Shown: piece after piece, positions 32,447 through 39,640 of the stretch | Numbering within the stretch: position 1 is the first letter of the stretch | Layout: each line of letters begins with the position of its first letter | Source: Actinomycetota bacterium | GTDB lineage: Bacteria > Actinomycetota > Acidimicrobiia > Spongiisociales > UBA5794 | Length of the DNA stretch: 41,392 bases | Assembly (NCBI GenBank): GCA_030123765.1 | Contig: JASJXX010000012.1 | Span: 1-41,392, forward strand | Direction: 5' to 3' | Notes under the pieces: model-generated | Databases searched by the model: none | What the model saw: only the letters and a program-made list of their open reading frames with translations | What the model was told of the DNA's origin: nothing | Position numbers and translations under genes: made by a program

Positions 32447-33226
32447 GTGGGAAACGGACCGAACCCTCTCATCGCAGCGAGGAACATGCTTGCAGCGCGC
32501 CGGCTCCGGACCCCCCGCCCGCAGGGAGACGACACTGTCGACCACACGTCGCTCGCGAACGTGCTGTCTCTGCTCAAGGGAGAAGGCGTGCGCTCCCTCC
32601 CGGACGCAGCATCCGACCTCGCTTCTTACCGCGACGAACTCGCGACGATCGATCCCGACGGTCTCTCGCGGTCGGAGGCGCTCGCCTACTGGATCAATCT
32701 GTACAACGCTGGCGCGCTGCATCGGGCGGGAGAGGCTTACTCGTCCAACTATGACTCCGTCCTGCGCGTGCCAGGGGCGCTCGCACATCCTTGGATCGCC
32801 GTTGCAGGGGAGACGCTCTCCCTTGATGACATCGAGCACGGCAAGATCCGCAGGTTTCGTGATCCCCGCATCCACGGAGCACTCGTATGCGGGTCTGTCT
32901 CGTGTCCGACCCTTCGAGGCGAGCCGTTCGGTGGCCAACAGCTCGGAGACCATCTCGATGACCAGATGCGCTTCTTCCTCGCGAGTGGTGGCGCAAGGAT
33001 CGACCGATCGACGAACACTCTCCACCTGACGAGAGTACTGAAGTGGTATGGCGGCGACTTCGTACGGCCGAACCGGATGCCAACGCTGATTCCGACGACG
33101 AGGCGCCGCGTCGCCTCAGCAATCAGCTCCTGGCTCGAGCCCGATGACGCGGACTTCATCGCCGGGCGTCGACCAAAGGTCGTCTTCGCTCCCTACGACT
33201 GGGGACTTGGCTGCTCGGTCGTGTGA
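32447..33226 (+). CDS. DUF547 domain protein
   Basis: A 259-residue protein of the DUF547 family, of unknown function (a cysteine-protease-like fold has been suggested). Signature parts are SEALAYWINLYNAGALHRAG, IEHGKIRRFRDPRIHGALVCGSVSCPTL and RVLKWYGGDF. The conserved histidine in EHGKIR and cysteines in CGSVSCP could form a catalytic or metal-binding site. No signal peptide is visible. The GTG start has GGAG about ten bases upstream. The 3' end overlaps the convergent membrane-protein gene by 34 nt. The 138-nt divergent region to the antiporter has no clear promoter. Confidence 0.86.
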   Translation: MGNGPNPLIAARNMLAARRLRTPRPQGDDTVDHTSLANVLSLLKGEGVRSLPDAASDLASYRDELATIDPDGLSRSEALAYWINLYNAGALHRAGEAYSSNYDSVLRVPGALAHPWIAVAGETLSLDDIEHGKIRRFRDPRIHGALVCGSVSCPTLRGEPFGGQQLGDHLDDQMRFFLASGGARIDRSTNTLHLTRVLKWYGGDFVRPNRMPTLIPTTRRRVASAISSWLEPDDADFIAGRRPKVVFAPYDWGLGCSVV

Positions 33227-33834
33227 GCCGCCGCCCTCACACCGAGTAGGAACACCACCACGGCGACCACCGTGGCCGCCACGTCGTACGGGATCACGAG
33301 CCGCATCAGCTCAGATCCTGACACGATCCACTCTCCGCTCGGTCCGAAGCCAACCGTTTCGAGGTAATTCCAAATCGACCAGATGCAGACGACGCCGACC
33401 ATCACACCGCCCACCACCGCTGGCACGCGGCCCCATGCACGATAGGCGCCGACCGTGACCGCAGCGGCCACCCAGGCAATGTCAAGAGCTGAGAGCAGTT
33501 GGAGGAATTGGATCGACGGGTCGAAACGCAGGGCGGCAGATGAGGCCAGGGTCACGAGTCCGACGGTACCGGTGACGAGCACAACCGATCCGAGGCCGCT
33601 GGCCAGCAGCTTGACCGGCGCCGACCACGGCGCGCCGGCGAACCAGTCCGCGGTACCGAGAGGAGCCAGCAGATTTGCGAGAACGAGGCTGAGACCGACA
33701 AGCACCGAGAGGTGAAGCGTGAACGCGACGAGCGGGTCCGCAGTGACGTTGACGAGGAGGAGTGGCAGAGAGACGATGAGGGCGCCGACGAGCCACGGAA
33801 TGGTGCGGAGGAGGGCGCGCTCGATCGGAACCAT
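33193..33834 (-). CDS. hypothetical membrane protein
   Basis: A 213-residue protein with about six hydrophobic helices and little else (e.g. IPWLVGALIVSLPLLLVNV, LLASGLGSVVLVTGTVGLV, VVGGVMVGVVCIWSIWNYL). I do not recognise the family. I choose ATG 33834: it follows the stop of the DNA methyltransferase gene by one base, which implies coupled translation; the longer track start (34005) extends into that gene in another frame. The C-terminus overlaps the DUF547 gene on the other strand by 34 nt. A tie to the methyltransferase is contextual only. Confidence 0.75.
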   Translation of the reverse strand: MVPIERALLRTIPWLVGALIVSLPLLLVNVTADPLVAFTLHLSVLVGLSLVLANLLAPLGTADWFAGAPWSAPVKLLASGLGSVVLVTGTVGLVTLASSAALRFDPSIQFLQLLSALDIAWVAAAVTVGAYRAWGRVPAVVGGVMVGVVCIWSIWNYLETVGFGPSGEWIVSGSELMRLVIPYDVAATVVAVVVFLLGVRAAAHTTEQPSPQS

Positions 33835-33835
33835 C

Positions 33836-34714
33836 TCAGACGTGCACCGAGCGTGTCCCGGTTCGCCCTTCGCGAATTCGCCGTTCAGCGATCTCGAGAT
33901 ACGCCGGGTCGAGTTCGTAGCCGACGTAGTTCCTGCCGGTCTCGACTGCTGCAACGGCAGTGGATCCTGAGCCGAGGAATGGGTCAAGAACGAGATCGTT
34001 CTCAAAGGTGTACAACTGGATCAAGCGACGCGGCAGCATGACAGGGAACGGCGCCGGGTGCCCGACACGGCGAGCTGACTCGGGGAGGATGTTCCAGATC
34101 GACACGGTCGCGTCAAGAAACTCCTCCTTCGTGATCGTGTCTTCACCCCGTCTCACACGCGCGTAGGAACCCTTCGAGGCGACGATTACGTACTCGTGGA
34201 TATCTCGCAGCGTCGGGTTCTTCGCCGACTTCCACGAACCCCACGCGCAGGAGCCCCCCGCGGACTTCGCTTTCTGCCAGATGATCTCGCCTCGCAAGTC
34301 AAATCCGATCCCCGTGAGTAGCCCCGCAACGTACTGGTTGAGGGGGATGTACGGCTTGCGGCCAAGATTCGCCACGTTCACCGCGACGCGCCCGCCGGGC
34401 TCGAGCACGCGATGTGTCTCGGTGAAGACGCTCTCGAGCAACCCGAGATACTCATCGATGTCGAGGTCGTCGTCGTACTCCTTCCCCACGTTGTACGGCG
34501 GAGATGTCACCATCAACGCGACGCAGTTGTCCGGGATCTGATGCATCGATTCAGAGGACTGGTTGAAGAGCTTGTCCACCACCGACGCCGGCGGATTGAG
34601 GAGTTCGCCTACATCGCTCTCGACACGGCGTACTTGCATGCGCCGGGCGTAGAAGCCCGAGGCGTCATGCCCTTCACGCTTGGATGTGCCGAAGCTCGCG
34701 GTGCTCGTAGCCAC
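33836..34714 (-). CDS. orphan DNA methyltransferase, probably N4-cytosine type
   Basis: A 292-residue amino-methyltransferase. Motif IV is TSPPYNVG (residues about 90-97) and precedes the AdoMet-binding motif I near the C-terminus (VLDPFLGSGSTAVAAVETGRNYVGYELDPAYLEIAERR), the beta-type order. Ser-Pro-Pro-Tyr rather than Asp-Pro-Pro-Tyr points to N4-methylcytosine. The recognition sequence is unknown. No restriction endonuclease gene is adjacent, so it is an orphan that may mark replication, repair or regulation. A strong AGGAGG lies 4 nt upstream of the GTG start and a TACGGT promoter-like box before that. The next gene, a membrane protein, follows with one base between. The N-terminal 60 residues are not conserved in the fold. 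Confidence 0.88.
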   Translation of the reverse strand: MATSTASFGTSKREGHDASGFYARRMQVRRVESDVGELLNPPASVVDKLFNQSSESMHQIPDNCVALMVTSPPYNVGKEYDDDLDIDEYLGLLESVFTETHRVLEPGGRVAVNVANLGRKPYIPLNQYVAGLLTGIGFDLRGEIIWQKAKSAGGSCAWGSWKSAKNPTLRDIHEYVIVASKGSYARVRRGEDTITKEEFLDATVSIWNILPESARRVGHPAPFPVMLPRRLIQLYTFENDLVLDPFLGSGSTAVAAVETGRNYVGYELDPAYLEIAERRIREGRTGTRSVHV

Positions 34715-34732
34715 AATGCCTCCTGATCCGCA

Positions 34733-34738
34733 ACCGTA
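34733..34738 (-). promoter_or_regulatory. candidate -10 TACGGT of methyltransferase gene
   Basis: TACGGT (TANNNT) would start RNA near 34726, just before the AGGAGG ribosome-binding site at 34719-34724. It is in the 53-nt gap after prephenate dehydratase, so the methyltransferase could have its own promoter. Confidence 0.32.
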
Positions 34739-34767
34739 GTACTCGACATCGAGCGAACACGGGACTC

Positions 34768-35592
34768 TCAGGACACCACGGCTTTGTAAGAACCGAGGTT
34801 CAGCACTTCTGCAGCGTTAGCTGGAGGTGGGTCGAGGATCCGGCTAAGCCCTTCGGGGCCGGGAGCGTGGACAAGGTCGATGAAGAAGCGGTACTTCCAC
34901 GCGACCCCGGCGGGCCTCGACTCGATACGGGTGAGGTTTGCGCCGCGCAGTCCGAGTTCGGTGAGCACGAGAGCGAGCGATCCAGGCGTGTGTGATCCGG
35001 TCACTACGATCGTCGTCTTGTCGTCATCGTCGTTGACCTCAGGCTCGCCGACGTGAAGCACGACGAACCTGGTCGTGTTGTGCGCTTTGTCGAGTACGTC
35101 CGCGAGGAGGACCTCGAGTCCGTGGGCGGCGCCTGCGCGCGGTGGGGCGAGGGCTGCAATCGTAGGGTCCCCTGCCTCGGCGACCTGACGAACCGCGCCG
35201 GCAGTGTCGTACGCGGGAACCGCTTCGACGCCGAGGCGCAGCAGAGCGTGCTCGGCCTGTGCCAACGCTTCAGGATGGGACCGTACCTCCCTGATCTGAT
35301 CGAGGCTCGTACCGGGGATTCCGTGGAGAGCGTGACGGATCTCGACGAGGTGCTCAGCAAGGATTGAGAACCGTACGTGGCCCCCGTTGCCGGGGAGCCG
35401 ATCGAGGACGGGGAGAACCGAACCTGTGGTGGAGTTCTCCACCGGTACCACGAGCCGATCGACTGCGCCCTCTTCAAGGGCGCCGAATGCCAGGGCGAAG
35501 CCTCGATAGCCGACGTATTCGCCCTCGGGGAACAGCTCGGTCGCTGCGCGGTAGCTGTAACTGTGCGGCTCTCCCTGGTATCCGATCTTCAT
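34768..35592 (-). CDS. pheA: prephenate dehydratase
   Basis: A 274-residue enzyme that converts prephenate to phenylpyruvate, the committed step of phenylalanine synthesis. The catalytic domain runs over residues about 1-180 (MKIGYQGEPHSYS, DRLVVPVENSTTGSV, HNTTRFVVL with the Thr-Arg-Phe motif). A C-terminal ACT domain with GLRGANLTRIESRP binds phenylalanine for feedback inhibition. No chorismate mutase domain is fused, so the mutase is elsewhere. The start ATG 35592 is the natural N-terminus of the fold; the track extension to 35709 runs into the FadF gene. TAGGGT is eight bases upstream. It follows FadF by 52 nt on the same strand. Confidence 0.94.
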   Translation of the reverse strand: MKIGYQGEPHSYSYRAATELFPEGEYVGYRGFALAFGALEEGAVDRLVVPVENSTTGSVLPVLDRLPGNGGHVRFSILAEHLVEIRHALHGIPGTSLDQIREVRSHPEALAQAEHALLRLGVEAVPAYDTAGAVRQVAEAGDPTIAALAPPRAGAAHGLEVLLADVLDKAHNTTRFVVLHVGEPEVNDDDDKTTIVVTGSHTPGSLALVLTELGLRGANLTRIESRPAGVAWKYRFFIDLVHAPGPEGLSRILDPPPANAAEVLNLGSYKAVVS

Positions 35593-35600
35593 GCCCGGTG

Positions 35601-35606
35601 ACCCTA
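35601..35606 (-). promoter_or_regulatory. -10-like TAGGGT, near-leaderless geometry
   Basis: TAGGGT eight bases before ATG 35592 of pheA, without a Shine-Dalgarno. Confidence 0.4.
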
Positions 35607-35644
35607 GCGTCGGCAACGGTTCTCCAATCACCCCGATACGTCCC

Positions 35645-37804
35645 CTAAACGGTGCGCTTGTCGAGCAGCATCGCGATGTCCTGGACGATGACCTGGTCCC
35701 CCGATCCAAGCTCCTTGACGCCGTCGTCGAGCATCACGTAGCAGAAGGGGCATGCTGTGGCGATGATGTCCGCCTTGGTAGCGAGCGCCTCCTCGGTTCG
35801 TTCGATGTTCACCCTCTTGCCGGTCTCCTCCTCGAACCAGAACTTGCCCCCACCAGCACCGCAGCAGAACGCGTTCGTGCCGCTACGAGGCATCTCCACC
35901 CGGGTGCCTGAGGCGTCCACAATCGTGCGTGGTGCGAGGAACGTGTCGTTGTGCCTGCCGAGGTAACACGGGTCGTGGAAAACGATCGACTCGCCCGTTG
36001 AGGTCGGCACGAGGCGACCCTCCTCGACCAGGCGACTCAGCAGCTCCGAGTGGTGCATCACCGAGTAGTCGCCACCGAACTGCGGGTACTCGTTCCCGAG
36101 GGTGTTGAAGCAGTGTGGGCACTGGGCGATAATCTTGTCGACGCCGAGGTCGTTGAGCGTCTCGATGTTCTGAAGCGCGAGGCCCTGGAAGACGTACTCG
36201 TTCCCCGTGCGCCTGGCCGGGTCGCCGGTGCAGAGCTCCTTAGACCCGAGAATGGCGAAGTCGATGCCTGCTTTGTGTAATAGGCGGGCCGTTGCCACGG
36301 TCACGTTGCGATTGCGGTCGTCGTAGCTCCCTGCACATCCGACCCACATGAGGTACTCCGCCGTGACACCGGGTTCCCCGAGGCGCTTCACCTCGAAGTC
36401 GAGCTGGTCAGTCCAGTCTCCCCTCGTGTTCTGATCCATGCCGTAGGGATTCGACGAGTTCTCCATCGACACATAGGCTTTGCCGAGCTCTGAGGGGAAG
36501 TCGGCCTCCATCAGGGAGAGATACCGCCGCATGTCGAGGATCTTGTCGACGATCTCGATCCCGACGGGACAAGCCTCGTCACACGCCCGACACGTGGTGC
36601 ACGCCCACAACTCCTCAGATGTGATGAGCTCGAACACGTTGTCGGACGTGACGGTAAGGACAGCGTCGACGGCGACGGGAGGCGAGATCGGCGGCGTCGC
36701 CGTCGCAGCAGCGACCGTCCCGAGCTTCAGCACGATCTCGCGGGGGTCGAGCAGCTTCCCTGTCAGGTTGGCCGGACACACCGCAGTGCATCGTCCACAG
36801 ATCGTGCAAGCATCCGTGTCGAGAAGCTGTTTCCAGGTGAACTCGCCAACCCTGGACGCGCCGACCGTCTCGATGTCAGTCGCCTCCATGAGGTTCGGCA
36901 TCTCGCGCATCGCTCCCTTCGGTCGCTCGCGGGGTGAGAGAGCGAGGTTGACCGGTGAGGTCACCATGTGGCGTAGCTTCGTGGTCGGCAACATGACCAG
37001 GAACGCCAGGAACGTGGCTACGTGTGCGATCCACATGATCTGGTGAAAACCGCTCACCGACGACATCGGAACCAGGTACGAGAGAGGATAACTAACGAAG
37101 GACCACTGCTCGAACGCTGGCCTGCCAACGACGGCGATGCGGGCTGCCTCGGTCAGGAATCCGGTGACCGCAATAGCTGCGAGCAGCATCAGGATCCATG
37201 CGTCCTCGGGTCTCGTCTTCGAAGCGATCCGAGACGGCTTGGTCCCGTATCGGCGAATCGCTGCCCAGACCAAGCCAACAAGGAACAGTATCCCGGCAAC
37301 GTCGAGAATGAGTGTGAACGACTGGTAGACCACGCCATGGAGAAATTTGAAGGCCAGGGGCAGGAGATTGTCGATCTCAAGGGTCACGGTTCCAAGGAAC
37401 AGGACGACGAACCCGTAGTAGATGAGAGCATGCATGACCCCGGCTGCGGGATCCTCCATGACTGTCTTCATCGAGACGCCCTCACGGAATCGGTGCAGGC
37501 GCCTCTTGAGTTGACCGCTCCGCCTCTCCCAGCTGCCGCGTTCCCAGTTCCGCGCCCGCATGGCGAAGAGACCGATGGATACAGCGAGAAAGACAGCGAC
37601 CGTACCGTAGAAGATCGCGACGACCAGAGGCGGGATGTTGCCGAAGACCTCGCGCCCCACCGCGTGACCAGGCTTTGGAGTGAGCGTCGAGACCCACCAC
37701 ATCCCCAGGGTGCCGACAACGGAGAGCCCGGCAAGGACACCAAGGATCGTTGACGCTGTAACCGTGCGGTTCGCGGTCTCGTTCTTCGTTTCCGTCACCG
37801 TCAC
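35645..37804 (-). CDS. fadF: FadF-type iron-sulfur electron-transfer oxidoreductase (heterodisulfide-reductase-like)
   Basis: A 719-residue membrane protein. The N-terminal third has about five or six helices of a nitrate-reductase gamma-type haem b domain (residues about 15-290). Then come two [4Fe-4S] ferredoxin motifs (CTICGRCTAVCP at about 339-350 and CTTCRACDEACP) and two CCG domains (QCPHCFNTLGNEYP... FHDPCYLGRHN and CCGAGGGKFW... ACPFCYVML). This is the FadF/HdrD layout that takes electrons from reduced ETF and passes them to menaquinone in fatty-acid oxidation. The GTG start has GAGGAG seven bases upstream and a TACAAT -10 further up. Its likely partner, an acyl-CoA dehydrogenase, is at 12661-14433. 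Confidence 0.92.
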   Translation of the reverse strand: MTVTETKNETANRTVTASTILGVLAGLSVVGTLGMWWVSTLTPKPGHAVGREVFGNIPPLVVAIFYGTVAVFLAVSIGLFAMRARNWERGSWERRSGQLKRRLHRFREGVSMKTVMEDPAAGVMHALIYYGFVVLFLGTVTLEIDNLLPLAFKFLHGVVYQSFTLILDVAGILFLVGLVWAAIRRYGTKPSRIASKTRPEDAWILMLLAAIAVTGFLTEAARIAVVGRPAFEQWSFVSYPLSYLVPMSSVSGFHQIMWIAHVATFLAFLVMLPTTKLRHMVTSPVNLALSPRERPKGAMREMPNLMEATDIETVGASRVGEFTWKQLLDTDACTICGRCTAVCPANLTGKLLDPREIVLKLGTVAAATATPPISPPVAVDAVLTVTSDNVFELITSEELWACTTCRACDEACPVGIEIVDKILDMRRYLSLMEADFPSELGKAYVSMENSSNPYGMDQNTRGDWTDQLDFEVKRLGEPGVTAEYLMWVGCAGSYDDRNRNVTVATARLLHKAGIDFAILGSKELCTGDPARRTGNEYVFQGLALQNIETLNDLGVDKIIAQCPHCFNTLGNEYPQFGGDYSVMHHSELLSRLVEEGRLVPTSTGESIVFHDPCYLGRHNDTFLAPRTIVDASGTRVEMPRSGTNAFCCGAGGGKFWFEEETGKRVNIERTEEALATKADIIATACPFCYVMLDDGVKELGSGDQVIVQDIAMLLDKRTV

Positions 37805-37831
37805 ATGGTTCTCCTCTGCCGATCTCCAACG

Positions 37832-37837
37832 ATTGTA
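37832..37837 (-). promoter_or_regulatory. candidate -10 TACAAT of fadF
   Basis: TACAAT is close to consensus. RNA would start near 37825 and carry a ~20-nt leader with the GAGGAG site before GTG 37804. No good -35 at 17 nt. It is in the 69-nt gap after the proline dehydrogenase stop. Confidence 0.42.
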
Positions 37838-37873
37838 AACAGCGCCGGGTGTGCCGCTGCGTTGAGCCGGTCG

Positions 37874-38779
37874 TCAACCGCCGACGAGCGCCCGAACGAA
37901 GAAGAGCAGGTTCGCTGGTCGCTCTGCGAGGCGGCGTGTGAGATACGGGTACCACGCTTCGCCGTACGGGAGGTAGACGCGCACGTCGTATCCCGCCGCC
38001 GCAAGCTCGGCCTGTCGGTCCCTGCGCACCCCGTAGAGCATCTGGAACTCCCACGGTCCGGTCCGGTGCTCCGCTGCCTCGATCACCCGAGTGAGGCGAG
38101 CGTCGTCGTGGCTCGCGATCGCAGGCGTCACGCCGGGGGACTCCATGAGCAGGACGCCGAGCCTGTCGAACGAGTCGGCGATCTCGTCGCTGGACTGGAA
38201 CGCCACGTCGTGAGGCTCGGCGTAGGCGCCCTTGCAGAGACGGACATGGCCACCGAGGGGGATGATCCGGTCCAGGTCCTCCGCGGTGCGGTGCAGGTAC
38301 GACTGGACAGCGATGCCGAGGTTGCCGTACTTCGTCTGAGCTGCGGCGTAGAGGTCGATCGTTGTCCGGGTGTACTCCGACTCCTCCATATCAACCGTCA
38401 CGGTCGTCCCGGCATCGAGAGCTGCTTCAGCGATCTCATTGAGGTGCTGCGACGCCGCGTCGTCGTCGAGACCCATACCGAGCTGTGTGAGCTTGATCGA
38501 GATGTTTGCGTCGAGCTCGTTCGCGGCGATCTCCTCCAGGCACGCAAGGTAGGCGTCGCGTGCCTCGGTTGCTTCCTCGATGGCCGCTACGTGCTCGCCG
38601 AGATGGTCGAGAGAGACCTTGAGGCCCTGCCGATTGAGGTCCCCGGTGACCTCGATTGCTGATGCCAGCGTATCTCCGGCGACGAAGCGCCTCGCGACGG
38701 CGCGGCCTACGGGGGTGTCGGTTACGAGCATCTTCGTGACGGATCGTTCGGTGACCGCAAGCAGAACCGAGCGCATCAT
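37874..38779 (-). CDS. proline dehydrogenase
   Basis: A 301-residue FAD enzyme that oxidises proline to pyrroline-5-carboxylate and passes electrons to quinone. It has the (beta/alpha)8 PutA-PRODH domain, with ISIKLTQLGM, VTVDMEESEYT, AVQSYLHRTAEDL and VRLCKGAYAEP, then FQMLYGVRRDRQ and the substrate-binding end YGEAWYPYLTRRLAERPANLLFF. It is a monofunctional form; no P5C dehydrogenase is fused or nearby. The ATG overlaps the proC stop (ATGA). So the enzyme that removes proline is co-translated with the one that makes it. Confidence 0.93.
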   Translation of the reverse strand: MMRSVLLAVTERSVTKMLVTDTPVGRAVARRFVAGDTLASAIEVTGDLNRQGLKVSLDHLGEHVAAIEEATEARDAYLACLEEIAANELDANISIKLTQLGMGLDDDAASQHLNEIAEAALDAGTTVTVDMEESEYTRTTIDLYAAAQTKYGNLGIAVQSYLHRTAEDLDRIIPLGGHVRLCKGAYAEPHDVAFQSSDEIADSFDRLGVLLMESPGVTPAIASHDDARLTRVIEAAEHRTGPWEFQMLYGVRRDRQAELAAAGYDVRVYLPYGEAWYPYLTRRLAERPANLLFFVRALVGG

Positions 38780-39594
38780 CGCTCAGACGCCCTCTTGCCG
38801 AGCTCCCTCGATCTCTCCGCCGCGGCCCTTACCGCATCCTCCACGAGTGAGCGGAATCCACCGTTGTCAAGGACGTGCATCGCGGCCGCTGTGGTACCCC
38901 CGGGTGAGGTGACCTCTCCTCGGAGCCTGAAAGCTGACTTCTCCGATGCAGCGAGGAGTTCCCCTGCTCCTCGGACGGTCTCGTGCACGAGCTTCTCCGC
39001 AGCGTGATGCGGGAGACCCTCGCGGATCGCGGCTTCGATGAGGGCCTCCGCGAGCAGGAAGACGTAGGCGGGGCCTGTGCCGGACACGGCAGTCACTGTG
39101 TCCAGGAGATCCTCTGCAAGCTCCAGTGTGGCGCCCACTGCGCCAAGTACGGCCTCAGCCTTCTCTGTGTGACTCGCACCCGCGGCGGACCCCACGGTGT
39201 ATGCCGTCATTCCGAGATCAACCGCCGAAGGTGTGTTCGGCATGGCTCGCACGACCGGGACACCCGGGAGTGCGGCCTCGAATACCGCCACGGGGACACC
39301 CGCGGCGAGAGAGACCACTACCTGGTCCGTCGTGACGACGTCTCTGATCTCGGCGAGAACGGTGGGCACATCTTTCGGCTTCACCGCGATGACGAGTACC
39401 TCTCTGCCCTGTACAGCGTCAACGAGCGAGCGTGTCACCTTCGCCCCTGTGGTGAATTCGAGTTCCCTGACGCGCTCGGGCCTGCGTACCGCGAGAGAGA
39501 GATCTTCGGGGTCCCACCCGGCCCGCAGGAGCCCGTGGGCGAAGATCTCGCCCATCGAACCTGCACCGAGGATTGCAACGGTCGGTCGTTTCAT
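38776..39594 (-). CDS. proC: pyrroline-5-carboxylate reductase
   Basis: A 272-residue NAD(P)H enzyme that reduces P5C to proline, the last step of proline synthesis. The Rossmann motif is VAILGAGSMGEIFAHGLL at the N-terminus; family motifs are VVRAMPNTPSAVDLGMTAY and the dimerisation domain VTAVSGTGPAYVFLLAEALIEAAIREGLPHHAAEKL, then LRGEVTSPGGTTAAAMHVL. ATG 39594 is chosen over the upstream track start (39630) since the Rossmann strand starts right after it and TATCCT lies seven bases upstream. It overlaps proline dehydrogenase by ATGA and follows the racemase-macro gene by 46 nt. Confidence 0.95.
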   Translation of the reverse strand: MKRPTVAILGAGSMGEIFAHGLLRAGWDPEDLSLAVRRPERVRELEFTTGAKVTRSLVDAVQGREVLVIAVKPKDVPTVLAEIRDVVTTDQVVVSLAAGVPVAVFEAALPGVPVVRAMPNTPSAVDLGMTAYTVGSAAGASHTEKAEAVLGAVGATLELAEDLLDTVTAVSGTGPAYVFLLAEALIEAAIREGLPHHAAEKLVHETVRGAGELLAASEKSAFRLRGEVTSPGGTTAAAMHVLDNGGFRSLVEDAVRAAAERSRELGKRASER

Positions 39595-39601
39595 ACAGGC
39601 C

Positions 39602-39607
39602 AGGATA
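39602..39607 (-). promoter_or_regulatory. -10-like TATCCT, leaderless geometry
   Basis: TATCCT seven bases before ATG 39594 of proC, with no Shine-Dalgarno. It suggests that proC-proline dehydrogenase can be transcribed separately from the racemase-macro gene. Confidence 0.45.
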
Positions 39608-39640
39608 TCGCTCCGGCGGCGCCGTATCACTCGAACCCGC

